A stretch of DNA of 64,000 nt from Dyella sp. S184 (lineage in GTDB: Bacteria > Pseudomonadota > Gammaproteobacteria > Xanthomonadales > Rhodanobacteraceae): positions 190,812 through 254,811 of the forward strand of contig NZ_LMUE01000009.1 of the NCBI RefSeq assembly GCF_009766065.1. The letters are read 5' to 3'. The position numbers and the translations under genes are program-made. How positions within the stretch are numbered: the stretch's first letter is position 1; each line of letters starts with the position of its first letter. Positions 37,960-47,024 of the stretch are shown one piece after another. The notes under the pieces are model-generated. The model was not told the DNA's origin, made no database searches, and was given only the letters and a program-made list of their open reading frames with translations.

Positions 37960-38289
37960 ATGGCATGGCTGCACTATGCATCCTGGCTCCTGGGCGGCGC
38001 CGTCCTCACCAACGCGGTTCCGCATTTTGTCAGCGGAGTGATGGGACGGCCGTTCCAAAGCCCGTTCGCCACGCCGCATGGCGTTGGGCTTTCCACTTCG
38101 ACCGTTAACATGCTGTGGGGATACTTCAACCTGGTTGTCGGCTATGTCCTGCTATGCCGGGTTGGAAACTTTGATCTGCGCTCCACCACTGATGTGGTTG
38201 CTGCAGGACTGGGTGTTCTGCTCATCGGTGTGATGATGGCGCGCATGTTCGGACGGTTTCATGGCGGCAATGCCCCCGAAAATCCGTGA
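37960..38289 (+). CDS. Small integral membrane protein, unknown function
   Basis: 109 residues with about three membrane helices (WLLGGAVLTNAVPHFVSGV, NMLWGYFNLVVGYVLL, VVAAGLGVLLIGVMM). The HFVSG and PFQSPFATPHGVG segments look like a conserved family seen beside MarR and exporter genes, but I cannot name it. AGGAG lies before the ATG; the stop overlaps the MFS start as GTGA. Confidence 0.75.
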   Translation: MAWLHYASWLLGGAVLTNAVPHFVSGVMGRPFQSPFATPHGVGLSTSTVNMLWGYFNLVVGYVLLCRVGNFDLRSTTDVVAAGLGVLLIGVMMARMFGRFHGGNAPENP

Positions 38290-39605
38290 GTGAGATGAAA
38301 GGCACCTTCCGTTCGCTGCGCAACTACAACTACCGCGTGTGGGCCAGCGGCGCGATCGTGTCGAATATCGGCACCTGGATGCAGCGCACGGCCCAGGACT
38401 GGATCGTCCTCACCCAGCTCACCCGCCACAATGCCGCTGCCGTCGGCGTGGTGATGGCGCTGCAGTTCGGGCCCCAGCTGTTGTTGCTGCCCCTGACCGG
38501 TTTTGCGGCCGATCATCTCGACCGGCGAAAACTGTTGATCGCCACCCAGGCAGCGATGGGATTGCTGGCCCTCGGGCTGGGCATCCTCACTGTCAGCGGG
38601 CTCGTGCAGTTGTGGCAGGTGTATGTGTTCGCGTTCCTGCTCGGCTGCGTCTCGGCGTTCGACTCACCCGCGCGGCAGACCTTTGTCTCCGATCTGGTCG
38701 GTGAAACCGACTTGTCGAATGCGGTGGCACTGAATTCCACCTCGTTCAATGTTGCGCGGATGATCGGTCCCGCTGTCGCCGGCATTCTCATCGCCAGTGT
38801 GGGCACCGGCTGGGTGTTCCTGATCAACGCGGCATCCTTCGTTGCCGTGCTCTGCTCGCTGGGTTTCCTTCGTATCGGCGAACTTCACGTGGGCAGCCGG
38901 CCTGTGCGGACGCGTGGCAGCCTCGTCGAAGGCTTTCGCTATGTCTGGCGCCGACCCGACCTGAAAGCCGTGCTGCTCATGCTCTTTCTGATCGGCACGT
39001 TCGGACTCAACTTCCCGATTTTCATCTCGACCATGTCGGTCACCGTCTTTCACGCCGGCGCGACCGAATACGGATTGCTGACCTCGGTCATGGCGATCGG
39101 CTCGGTCGCCGGCGCATTGCTGGCTGCCCATCGTGGCAAACCCCATATCGCCCTGCTGCTCGCGGGTGCGGCCGTCTTCGGGTTTGGCTTCACGCTGGCC
39201 GCGATCATGCCCAACGTCAGGCTGTTCGGCCTCGCCCTCGTCATCATCGGCGTGTCCGCACAGACACTCACCACCTCTACGATCAGCCTGGTGCAACTAT
39301 CCACCGAGCCTGCGATGCGTGGACGGGTAATGGCGATCCTGCTCGCCATCGCCTTGGGCGGCACGCCCATTGGCGCGCCGTTCGTCGGTTGGGTAGCCGA
39401 TACTTGCGGTCCACGCTGGGCATTGGGCATCGGTGCCGCCTCAGGTTTGGCCGCAGGGATCGTCGGGATCCATTACCTCACGAAGTACCGGCATCTACGC
39501 GTGCGCATCGAGGCTTGGCGCCTCCGCTTCAGCATCGACGACAGCGACCACATGACCGATTCACATCAATCCGGCCACCTCGCCCCCAAGCAGGAAGCCG
39601 CGTAA
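38286..39605 (+). CDS. MFS transporter, EntS/MFS_3-like
   Basis: 439-residue exporter with 12 predicted helices. Typical features are RNYNYRVWASGAIVSNIGTWMQRTAQDWIVLTQL-type N-terminus (first helix region), DHLDRRKLL in loop 2-3, SAFDSPARQTFVSDLVG and NSTSFNVARMIGPAVAG. Substrate unknown; regulation by the upstream MarR protein is likely. The start is a GTG overlapping the previous stop, with an ATG three codons later as alternative. Confidence 0.88.
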   Translation: MSEMKGTFRSLRNYNYRVWASGAIVSNIGTWMQRTAQDWIVLTQLTRHNAAAVGVVMALQFGPQLLLLPLTGFAADHLDRRKLLIATQAAMGLLALGLGILTVSGLVQLWQVYVFAFLLGCVSAFDSPARQTFVSDLVGETDLSNAVALNSTSFNVARMIGPAVAGILIASVGTGWVFLINAASFVAVLCSLGFLRIGELHVGSRPVRTRGSLVEGFRYVWRRPDLKAVLLMLFLIGTFGLNFPIFISTMSVTVFHAGATEYGLLTSVMAIGSVAGALLAAHRGKPHIALLLAGAAVFGFGFTLAAIMPNVRLFGLALVIIGVSAQTLTTSTISLVQLSTEPAMRGRVMAILLAIALGGTPIGAPFVGWVADTCGPRWALGIGAASGLAAGIVGIHYLTKYRHLRVRIEAWRLRFSIDDSDHMTDSHQSGHLAPKQEAA

Positions 39606-39660
39606 ACCGGAAGGCCTCGACTTTTCTCCGGACTTTTCCAGGGCGGGCAAAAATCGGGCA

Positions 39661-39698
39661 ATAAAAAAGCACCCGCGTCACCGTGGGTGCTTTTTTAT
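39661..39698. terminator. Bidirectional terminator at the left edge of the element
   Basis: Perfect 14-bp inverted repeat (GCACCC/GGGTGC with A6 and T6 tracts). It ends directly at the left attachment repeat. Before insertion it must have been the terminator of the tRNA-Lys gene; now it serves the MFS gene. Confidence 0.85.
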
Positions 39699-39744
39699 TT
39701 GGTGGGCCGTGAAGGATTCGAACCTTCGACCAATTGATTAAGAG
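39699..39744. repeat. Left attachment site, 46-bp tRNA-Lys 3' fragment
   Basis: Identical over 46 bp to 61115-61160. The sequence is the 3' part of tRNA-Lys, from the anticodon through the T arm (GGTTCGAA) to CCA, on the minus strand. It is the displaced original 3' end left by integration. Confidence 0.95.
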
Positions 39745-39874
39745 CGAGTTGCAAGTATTTATTCAGACCTTCGCCCTCTGCTGACCGTCCGCCGACAATG
39801 GTCAAGAATGGCTTTGGAAAGCCGTTCATCCCTTTTCAACAAGATTGATCAAGGTGGCACTGAGTGTCTCTGAG

Positions 39875-39895
39875 GGGAGCCATGCCGGAGCCATG
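39875..39895 (+). repeat. 21-bp repeat near left end, possible Int/Xis arm site
   Basis: Same 21 bp as 61037-61057, in the same orientation. It contains two GAGCCATG units separated by CCG. Lying inside both element ends, it is a candidate binding site for integrase or excisionase. Confidence 0.6.
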
Positions 39896-39946
39896 AACCG
39901 TTTGGCGATGCTAATCTCGCCATACCCGCTTCGAGAGCCACCCCGC

Positions 39947-41518
39947 ATGCCCAACTCGACTCATATAGATAAGGTCATAGTGGTGAAGCGCGAGACGGTC
40001 AAGGTCCCCTTGACTGCCACGCTGGTCAAAGGCCTCGATTTCAAACATTGGCCGGTGTCGCCCATGCAGTGGAACGGTCACCGCCTCGTGACCGAACCGA
40101 CCCCACCGCACGTCAAGGATTGGACGATCCGCGACACGGTGACCCGTGGCCTGGGTGTGCGTGTCACCCCCAACGCGAAATCCTATTTCGTCCAGCGCAA
40201 GCGCAAGGGCTCGACTTCCGATCGCTGGGTGCTGACCGACCAACGCAGTCTGCAAGACGCGCGCGTTCAGGCCGCCAACTGGTATGCGCGCATGGCCGAT
40301 GGGGGAAACCCCACGAAAGACATCAAAGACATCGCCCAGGCAGAAGCGGCCATCAAGGCTGCCAAGTCCTATACCTTCGCGCTGGCATTTGCCGACTACA
40401 TCAAAGATGGCGAAGCCCGCGTGGCAGCCCTGACCTTGCGCCCCGCCTCACTCAAAGACCGAAAGGTGGTCGTGCGCTGGATGGCGGACAGCGACCTGTG
40501 GTCCACCCCGCTGGCTCTTGTGGACACACCCATCATCAAGACGACGTTCGAACCGTTGTTTGCTGCCGCTGAGCGGGCGCGACGTGCGAAGCGGTTGAAG
40601 GATGAGGATGAACCGAAGAAACGCAGCGGCCTGGCGTCGGACTTGGCGGCAGTCCACAAGGTGTTGACCTACTGCAAAGCCTGCTGGAACTGGTCGAAGG
40701 GAACCAAAGTTGCCGTCAATCCCTTCGCGGCCTGGGCCAAGAACACGAAGCTTCCCAAGGTCGGAAGGCGGCAAACCGTGCTGGCCACCGAGAGCAAAGA
40801 CGGCACCGCGTGGCTGCAAGGGCTGGTGGCGCTCCGCGATGATGAAAACCCGATCATCGCGATGCTCGCCGACTATGTGTTGATTGCGACCCTCTGGGGC
40901 GGCCGACGCACGGAGCTGGCTGAAATCCGCTGGGTCGATGTCAACTACGGTGACATCTGGGCGTGCTTCGCGCCTGAAACCACGAAGGGCGATAAGGCTC
41001 ACTATGTGCCGCTGACGCCTTGGGCGACTGAAATTCTGAAAGAACGCCACGAGAAGAACCGTGCCCAACGCTGGCCGGTGAAACGTGGCGATCGCGTGTT
41101 CCCCTACCCCACGACCAAGACCGGCAAGATCGAAGACTACCGCCCCATCATCCGCAAGCTGAAAGAACAGACCGGGCTGTGGATCCGTCTCCATGACTTG
41201 CGCCGCACGCTGGCCACGTCGGTGTTCGGGTTCGCCGGTGACTTGGGGACGGTGTCGTTTGCGCTGGGTCACACGTCGGACAAGGAAGTCACCGCAGACT
41301 ACGTGCACCGCCAAGCCGCCCTCGCCGCCCTGCGCGTGCTGTATCACGGTCGAGAAAAGCACCTGCGCCAGCTGATCGGTTTGGATGCCGCACCAGCATC
41401 GGCAGCGTTCACTGACTTCCAGAAGTCGATGATCCAAACGATCCAGAACCTACTGAAACAAGCTGGGTTCGACAAGCTGCCGCCGACCGATCTGGCGGAA
41501 TTGCTGCAAGCTCAATAG
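39947..41518 (+). CDS. int: Tyrosine recombinase / phage-type integrase
   Basis: Catalyses site-specific integration and excision of the element at tRNA-Lys. About 523 residues: an N-terminal arm-binding region (TRGLGVRVTPNAKSYFVQRK, the DUF4102-like fold), a core-binding domain, and the catalytic domain with Arg in LWGGRRTELAEI, the box II LHDLRRTLATSV (H-x-x-R), a His in ALGHTSDKEV and the Tyr nucleophile in TADYVH. The ATG at 39947 is used because the longer frame would run through the 21-bp repeat; its ribosome site is weak. Position 200 bases from the left att site is typical. Confidence 0.95.
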   Translation: MPNSTHIDKVIVVKRETVKVPLTATLVKGLDFKHWPVSPMQWNGHRLVTEPTPPHVKDWTIRDTVTRGLGVRVTPNAKSYFVQRKRKGSTSDRWVLTDQRSLQDARVQAANWYARMADGGNPTKDIKDIAQAEAAIKAAKSYTFALAFADYIKDGEARVAALTLRPASLKDRKVVVRWMADSDLWSTPLALVDTPIIKTTFEPLFAAAERARRAKRLKDEDEPKKRSGLASDLAAVHKVLTYCKACWNWSKGTKVAVNPFAAWAKNTKLPKVGRRQTVLATESKDGTAWLQGLVALRDDENPIIAMLADYVLIATLWGGRRTELAEIRWVDVNYGDIWACFAPETTKGDKAHYVPLTPWATEILKERHEKNRAQRWPVKRGDRVFPYPTTKTGKIEDYRPIIRKLKEQTGLWIRLHDLRRTLATSVFGFAGDLGTVSFALGHTSDKEVTADYVHRQAALAALRVLYHGREKHLRQLIGLDAAPASAAFTDFQKSMIQTIQNLLKQAGFDKLPPTDLAELLQAQ

Positions 41519-41571
41519 TCCTTATCGTCTGCGCGCTCGTGCCGTTGAAGGTCTGCCACAGCCAGATCCCC

Positions 41572-41907
41572 CTACTGTTCCCAAACGACAACCACGCCTG
41601 GATAGATCGCCTCAATCTGCTCCTTCGAGATCAGTTTTGGCCCCGTATGAATAAACACCTCAACGATCTTTTCCAAGCGTTCGGCATGTTTAGCCAACTC
41701 AAGAAACTGTGCCGCCACGCCGCCGCGCGCATTCATAGGCATATTCGGCGAGAAACTCGGCACATTCGTCCGGGACGGTTTGGCCGTTTGACAGAACGAC
41801 GGAACGTAATCGCCGCGGCCGGCAAATTGAATGGCTGTCTGGTAGAACCGTCCTGATGCAGTCACGAAGGTAAATTCTTGAGCATCCCCAACTTTAATCT
41901 CGTCCAT
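41572..41907 (-). CDS. Hypothetical protein
   Basis: 111-residue cytoplasmic protein starting MDEIKVGDAQEFTFVTASG and ending PGVVVVWEQ. No family recognised. An AAGGAAGA ribosome site lies before the ATG, which supports it. It is downstream of, and on the same strand as, the DUF3800 gene and the gene remnant at 41971. Confidence 0.6.
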   Translation of the reverse strand: MDEIKVGDAQEFTFVTASGRFYQTAIQFAGRGDYVPSFCQTAKPSRTNVPSFSPNMPMNARGGVAAQFLELAKHAERLEKIVEVFIHTGPKLISKEQIEAIYPGVVVVWEQ

Positions 41908-41970
41908 GGGTCTTCCTTATTTTTAGGTAAATCGACTTGTGTGAAGTGAGGCTATCACGCCTCGACCTGG

Positions 41971-42062
41971 CTTCAAGCCACTCTTGCGTCAGCGCATAGT
42001 TGAGCTCGTAAACCAGATGAAATCCCATGTCCATGCCACCCCCTGGATCACCACACCACCAC
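41971..42062 (-). pseudogene. Truncated copy of the gene at 44219
   Basis: The minus strand encodes [20 protein letters not shown], very close to the C-terminus of the protein at 44219-44545 ([19 protein letters not shown]...ALTQEWL). DNA identity is also high (for example CATGGACATGGG and TTTCATCTGGTTTACGAGCT). The N-terminal part is missing and about eight codons are deleted. It is a remnant of a duplicated gene. Confidence 0.75.
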
Positions 42063-42095
42063 GGACACCTCAGCACAACACGTGGCAGTGGGCCT

Positions 42096-43175
42096 TCACT
42101 CGTCACGCGCCGCTCTTGCTTCCCTGATAAAGCTAGTTGTGCCATCAACAATGCTCGTTTCGCCTGCCTGGGCATCGTTCTCGCGCGTGATGTCGGAGGA
42201 AGGCACGATCCCGTCGATGATAAGGTTGATGAAACCGCTGGATTGCAGGGCGTCGTGGTAAGGCGTTCGTTCACGATAACCCAGGTGCACGCAGAACAAA
42301 TCCATCGCCGCTCCGGCGACCAAGTCCGCCACCTGCAACGACGGATGATCCTTGGAGTCGGCAAAGGTGAGCTCCGAGATGCGTAGAGGAAGTTCGAATT
42401 TCCGATCGCCATAGCCAATCGTTCGTGATGACTGTGGCGTCATCAAGAGCCGAAGGTGCGGCTCACTCGTCTTCAACGGCTTCGATTGATCGTGGATCGC
42501 GTGGAACTGTCCATCGCTCTGCTTCATCCAGTAGTTGACGAGCGAAGCGAACAGGTTCGGCATGGGATCGAATGCCGCTGTCCCGATGAAGGGATCGAGG
42601 TAGCGGTGAAGGTTATCGGGTGCTTTGGCAAGACCCAGAATTGCCTGTGAGATCTCCCCATGCGTCACCGCATATTGAAGCGCGCTACACAGAACAAATG
42701 CCAAAGCCTCATAGGTCTCATCCGTAGGGCGACGGATCGCGGCAAGAAATGCCTTCAACACATTGTCCCAGCGACCGTCGGGCAGCATGAAGGGCCCGGC
42801 AAGATGAAGCATGTTGGCATAGGCAATTTGCGCATCGCCATCGTAAAGATCCACACCGTCTTCGTGAGCCGCCGGTTCGATCAACTTGTCCACCAAGTGA
42901 GCGACCACAACGAACCGCTTATCGGCCACCATCACCTTGGTCGTAGCAGGCGTGAAACAGCTCGATGAGAAAAACCCCAGCAGCGCATCCTGACCCCGGA
43001 CCGTTCCCCGCAGGACGCTGTATTTCGCTTCGTCTTGCCCCTGACGCAGCAACGGTGAAATGAGCTCTTTGCATTCGTATGCATCCAGTGACGTGGATGC
43101 CAGCGACGCCACCGGCTGAGCGTTGTTGAACAAATCGGTGCCGGTGTTACCAGCTTCATCAAAATAGAGCTTCAT
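42096..43175 (-). CDS. DUF3800 domain protein
   Basis: About 359 residues. The N-terminus MKLYFDEAGNTG and the C-terminal HPSLQVADLVAGAAMDLF are the two conserved acidic regions of DUF3800, a family with an RNase H-like fold common in phage and mobile-element cargo; a nuclease role is suspected but not shown here. An AGGA site precedes the ATG at 43175; ATGs at 43181 and 43190 are alternatives. It may belong to the element's defence set. Confidence 0.8.
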   Translation of the reverse strand: MKLYFDEAGNTGTDLFNNAQPVASLASTSLDAYECKELISPLLRQGQDEAKYSVLRGTVRGQDALLGFFSSSCFTPATTKVMVADKRFVVVAHLVDKLIEPAAHEDGVDLYDGDAQIAYANMLHLAGPFMLPDGRWDNVLKAFLAAIRRPTDETYEALAFVLCSALQYAVTHGEISQAILGLAKAPDNLHRYLDPFIGTAAFDPMPNLFASLVNYWMKQSDGQFHAIHDQSKPLKTSEPHLRLLMTPQSSRTIGYGDRKFELPLRISELTFADSKDHPSLQVADLVAGAAMDLFCVHLGYRERTPYHDALQSSGFINLIIDGIVPSSDITRENDAQAGETSIVDGTTSFIREARAARDE

Positions 43176-43381
43176 AGCCATCCTAAGCATGTTCTTAAAG
43201 AAAGGTCATCGAGCTTTCGATGTTGGTGTTACGACTACGAAAAGTCACACTGACGCGGCTCTTTGGGGTCGGCGAATGCGGGCATGCAGCGCCCACGCAC
43301 ATAGACCATGAAACGGAAGCAACTCGCACCGGCTCACACCACTCGCTGGTCAGAATTGGCCTCCGTTCATGCTTGACCTGC

Positions 43382-43609
43382 TTACGTCGGGAATTTCTTG
43401 CTCAACGCCGCCAACAAATAGGCAGCTTCTTGCTTTTGCTCTGACGACGCATTGGGATGGACTTGAATGCCTTCCAGAATGGTCCCCGCTTCGGCCGGAC
43501 CCATCGGCGACAAGTTGATATGAACCTGTTGCTGAAACCCTTGTCCGTGCAGGGTCTCAACAGCGACCCGCGCCCGATTTAATTCTGCTGCGATCTCTTG
43601 ATTGTTCAT
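43382..43609 (-). CDS. Hypothetical protein
   Basis: 75-residue soluble protein starting MNNQEIAAELNRARVAVETL; the C-terminal half (SSEQKQEAAYLLAALSKKF) is helical. AGGGGA precedes the ATG. It is the last gene of a tight three-gene minus-strand group (44025-43382). The stretch 43176-43381 has no gene I can support. Confidence 0.55.
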   Translation of the reverse strand: MNNQEIAAELNRARVAVETLHGQGFQQQVHINLSPMGPAEAGTILEGIQVHPNASSEQKQEAAYLLAALSKKFPT

Positions 43610-43612
43610 CGT

Positions 43613-43735
43613 TCAATCCCCTGTCTGCTCATTGGGAACACTCTGCTGCGGTGCCTGCACGACTTGCTGGGCTTCTTTCAGCTTACCGCAGCAGCGAGAA
43701 GCTGCTGCGTAGTTCTGGCAGGGAGGCCCGGCCAC
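43613..43735 (-). CDS. Possible 40-residue peptide
   Basis: Starts at a GTG that shares its G with the TAG stop of the upstream gene (TAGTG) and ends four bases before the next ATG. It reads AGPPCQNYAAASRCCGK, with three cysteines, then a Gln-rich tail. A GAGGGA site lies just upstream. The compact fit argues for a real gene, but the length is small. Confidence 0.35.
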   Translation of the reverse strand: MAGPPCQNYAAASRCCGKLKEAQQVVQAPQQSVPNEQTGD

Positions 43736-44025
43736 TACTCCCTCGGAGTACCGACCTCCACCCACTCTTTGCGCAACACAAACAGCCTCACACCACCGGC
43801 CACCGCGATCAACTTGAATACGAGCGCACAAGCCAACGCGGCATAGACATGTGGCGCCCCGGGATTGTTGAGAGCGATGTCCGCAAGAGGTGTCGCCCAG
43901 TGGCCCCAGAAGAGCCCATTGGCCGACACCAACACCATTTCATAAGCAATGGCCCAGCGGACGTAGGGACGGAACCAAGCCCGGAAGCGGTAAAACAGGG
44001 TTTGAAGGTAAAACAGATAAAGCAT
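43735..44025 (-). CDS. Small membrane protein
   Basis: 96 residues starting MLYLFYLQTLFYRFRAW, with two or three hydrophobic segments (WAIAYEMVLVSANGLFWG and YAALACALVFKLIAVAGGV). Function unknown. It is the first gene of the three-gene group. Confidence 0.55.
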   Translation of the reverse strand: MLYLFYLQTLFYRFRAWFRPYVRWAIAYEMVLVSANGLFWGHWATPLADIALNNPGAPHVYAALACALVFKLIAVAGGVRLFVLRKEWVEVGTPRE

Positions 44026-44218
44026 GAGTGAGCTCCATTGGTTTTTGTGCCCTTAGCGTAGCGTCACGAATTTGGAACCAAGTTTGCCGACATGGAGATA
44101 AAACGGGGTTGTTTGAACAAAAACACCTTCGCCGACTATTTTCGTTATCAGGGCGACACGATGTGATCGGCTCTTAGCGCCGCCACCTATTGAACCGTAG
44201 GCGCTTGACGCTCTCCAC

Positions 44219-44545
44219 CTACAGCCACTCCTGCGTAAGCGCATCGCTGTTGCCATACAAGGCATACGCCAGCTCGTAAACCAGATGAAACCCCATGTCC
44301 ATGCCGCACCCTTGGATCACCACCCCATCGCCCTTGCCGCGACGTAAGCCGAGCACCTGGCAGACGTGATGGTTCGGGTGGATCGGACGCTCTGACCCGG
44401 GCTGCCATACCACCACAGAAAGTTCTCGACTCATCCCCGATCGGGACACGGCACGCAGGATGGTGAACACCCTGGTGCCCTTCGGCAGCCACTGGCGGAG
44501 TTGTTCAAGGGAATGTGTCTGATCGTCGGTCCGCGTGCGAGCCAT
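44219..44545 (-). CDS. Hypothetical protein of a phage/mobile-element family
   Basis: 108 residues starting [20 protein letters not shown]. The sequence [27 protein letters not shown] and [20 protein letters not shown] belong to a family I remember from phages and integrative elements, without known function. AGGAAG lies before the ATG. A broken second copy lies at 41971. Nothing is recognised in 44026-44218. Confidence 0.7.
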   Translation of the reverse strand: MARTRTDDQTHSLEQLRQWLPKGTRVFTILRAVSRSGMSRELSVVVWQPGSERPIHPNHHVCQVLGLRRGKGDGVVIQGCGMDMGFHLVYELAYALYGNSDALTQEWL

Positions 44546-44895
<350 letters not shown>

Positions 44896-45801
44896 ATGGG
44901 CAGTCGTCAGGGAAAGATTTTGTTTAGTGTGGGCTGCATCGCGGCCCTCCTGTTTGCCGGCGCGTTACGCGCGCAACAAGGCACCGTCACTTACGTTTAC
45001 ACGGATCCACAGGGCACGCCTCTCGCTGAGGCTGACGTGCATGGCAACATCACTGCCACGTTTGACTATGCACCGTATGGCAGCATCGCATTAGGAACAG
45101 CGCCGAATGGCCCTGGGTATACGGGGCATGTGAACGACCCAGACACAGGATTGGTCTATATGCAGGCTCGATACTACGACCCTGCTGTGGGGCGGTTTCT
45201 CAGTATTGATCCTGTATCGCCAAGCGCGGCCAATACGTTCAATTTCAACCGATACGACTATGGGAACAACAATCCCATCCTCAACATCGACCCGACTGGA
45301 AAAATCATCCAGATTGTTGGTGATCCGACTTTTACGGGTCAGATGCAAAACGACATCAAAACAATTCAGGCGGGAAAGGGTGGGAATGTCTTGATTGAAA
45401 AACTTCAAAACACGCCAAACATCATCAATATTATCCAAGTAAAACCTGGAGCAGGTAACCAAACGCAGGCAGACCCTTCGGGGCTATCGGCGAATGGAGG
45501 AAAGGGAACGGGCTCCGATGTCCGAATTGACACCACTCAGACAACGGGAGGCAAGGATGCCACCGGCAGCACCTCGCGGCCTGAGTTTGTGGGAGTTGCT
45601 CACGAATTGGGCCATGCACGTGCCATTGACCAAGGGGTCCAAAGCTACGACAAAGGGGATGGAAAACCTGGGACTACCCCGCCCAGCGAGGTGCATTCGA
45701 TGGCAAACGAGAACATGGTTCGGCAGGAACACGATGTTCCCATTCGGCCTAGCTACTACGATTCGAAGCCGCCACCGCCACCAGCAAGCAACGGACAGTA
45801 A
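44896..45801 (+). CDS. Short exported RHS-core toxin with zinc-metalloprotease tip (M91-like)
   Basis: 301 residues. It starts with a Sec signal peptide (hydrophobic stretch CIAALLFAGALRAQQ, cleavage near ALRA/QQ), followed by only one RHS core: YVYTDPQGTPLAEAD, FDYAPYGSIAL, YTGHVNDPDTGLVYMQARYYDP and GRFLSIDP, NPILNIDPTG. The last 160 residues are a variable tip containing HELGHA (HExxH zinc site) and a later SEVHSMANENMVRQE segment that could give the third ligand, as in M91/NleD-like tips. Full RHS proteins exceed 1,000 residues, so this is a mini-RHS. A GGGGGAA site precedes the ATG. Probable toxin delivered to or acting outside the cytoplasm; inference. Confidence 0.8.
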   Translation: MGSRQGKILFSVGCIAALLFAGALRAQQGTVTYVYTDPQGTPLAEADVHGNITATFDYAPYGSIALGTAPNGPGYTGHVNDPDTGLVYMQARYYDPAVGRFLSIDPVSPSAANTFNFNRYDYGNNNPILNIDPTGKIIQIVGDPTFTGQMQNDIKTIQAGKGGNVLIEKLQNTPNIINIIQVKPGAGNQTQADPSGLSANGGKGTGSDVRIDTTQTTGGKDATGSTSRPEFVGVAHELGHARAIDQGVQSYDKGDGKPGTTPPSEVHSMANENMVRQEHDVPIRPSYYDSKPPPPPASNGQ

Positions 45802-46188
45802 ATGTCACACATGGCCACCCATCACGACATCAAGACCACTCGCGGTGCGCTCCTGTTTTCCCTTGCACTCCTGGCCTTCAGCGCCTCGGCACAGGGTCCA
45901 ACAAATTGGAGGCCCTCCGAAAAACTTATTGGCTCCGTTGAGGCAAGCCTGACGATGCCCGCGAACACCTCATTGCGTTCGTATAGGCGTTATTACTACG
46001 GACAAGTGACGCATGGACATCGTTTGTTGATGGGAACCTATGTTCTTAGCCCCAACCACGCGGGGGTCCAGATTGTAAGCCCAGCACAGAGCCCCAAGAT
46101 CTTCGATGGCGGCTGTTCGATCATCAACATGAAATACGACGTTGAACGGAAAAAAGTGGTGTCCATCTTTTGTAATGGGGCAGCTTAA
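45802..46188 (+). CDS. Probable periplasmic immunity protein for the RHS toxin
   Basis: 128 residues beginning directly after the toxin stop. It has a signal peptide (RGALLFSLALLAFSASAQG, cleavage near ASA/QG) and a mature domain of about 95 residues with two cysteines. A Sec-exported protein encoded next to a Sec-exported toxin is what is expected for periplasmic immunity. No family recognised, which is usual for immunity proteins. An ATG at 45811 is an alternative start. Confidence 0.6.
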   Translation: MSHMATHHDIKTTRGALLFSLALLAFSASAQGPTNWRPSEKLIGSVEASLTMPANTSLRSYRRYYYGQVTHGHRLLMGTYVLSPNHAGVQIVSPAQSPKIFDGGCSIINMKYDVERKKVVSIFCNGAA

Positions 46189-46255
46189 ACGGGGCAACGG
46201 CTCGCGGTCAGATTGAGGCTGGCGATCAGTTGTTAGCACTCACCAAGGAGAGATC

Positions 46256-46516
46256 ATGACCCTTGAAGAACCAGATTTCGAGAAATACAAAAAGCACTTC
46301 GAAGAGCTAGCCAAGACTGTCTTAGTCAAGGATGGCCATATCGTCATAAACGTGCACAACGAATACAACATCGCCCTATCAAGTTGTAACACACACGAAA
46401 AAATTCTAGGTTGGGTTTTTCACCTCACCGAGAAAACATGGATCTCACGAGACGTTCTTCGTCGTTTCATCCTAGTTGCATGCCACGAAAACGGCCTTAA
46501 GGTTCCACATTCGTAA
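46256..46516 (+). CDS. Hypothetical protein after the RHS pair
   Basis: 86-residue soluble protein starting MTLEEPDFEKYKKHFEEL, with WVFHLTEKTWISRDVLRRFI. A clear AAGGAGAG ribosome site precedes it. It is less GC-rich than the flanks. It may be an additional immunity or regulatory gene, but only position suggests this. Confidence 0.6.
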   Translation: MTLEEPDFEKYKKHFEELAKTVLVKDGHIVINVHNEYNIALSSCNTHEKILGWVFHLTEKTWISRDVLRRFILVACHENGLKVPHS

Positions 46517-46692
46517 AGGTGCGCGCCGACTACTCATTCAAGGCAGACGCCTACACCACCACACCGGTCGAGCAAGCACACGAATGTCAGCGTATTCCGA
46601 CAGACACACTCAGCCGGACACACGATCATAGGGTCGTTGGCAAGTCCTGGCGGTCGCGGCGGCCCCGCCGCACCATGACCGCTGATGCACCG

Positions 46693-46722
46693 ACCAAGCC
46701 GCCGCAAGGCGGCTTGTTTATT
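46693..46722 (+). terminator. Rho-independent terminator
   Basis: Stem CAAGCCGCC/GGCGGCTTG with four-base loop, followed by TTTATTT on the plus strand. It ends the RHS group and abuts the stop of the converging HTH gene. Confidence 0.75.
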
Positions 46723-47024
46723 TATACCTTCCCCTTGCGGGAAGTAGCCTTGCGTCCACCCAGGGCTTTCTCGATTTCCGTGGCCCAGCCGATCAGATCC
46801 GTGCCGCACGCATGGCACCAGTCGCGGATTTGCAACGGATCCAGCCGCGAGCCGCGTTCGGCGGCACTCACGTAGGTCTGCGACCGACCGAGCCGCAATG
46901 CAAACTCCGTTTGGTTCAAGCCCGTGCGCTCGCGCAGTGCGCGAAGAACGCCCAACACGATCTGATTTTCTGGCCGATACAGTGATTTCGCCGGCTGGGC
47001 TGTCGTCTTCTTCGATGTGGCCAT
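46722..47024 (-). CDS. XRE-type helix-turn-helix regulator
   Basis: 100-residue DNA-binding protein: basic N-terminus MATSKKTTAQPAK, then an HTH LNQTEFALRLGRSQTYVSAAERGSR, and a C-terminal dimerisation part. Residues RTGLNQTEFA fit the Xre/Cro family. GGAG lies before the ATG. It could regulate element genes; the target is unknown. Confidence 0.85.
   Translation of the reverse strand: MATSKKTTAQPAKSLYRPENQIVLGVLRALRERTGLNQTEFALRLGRSQTYVSAAERGSRLDPLQIRDWCHACGTDLIGWATEIEKALGGRKATSRKGKV

Noticed and set aside
39845..39946. N-terminal extension of the integrase frame
   Set aside because: The extra 34 codons run through the 21-bp repeat, which is better explained as a DNA site; the family-like sequence begins after the ATG at 39947.
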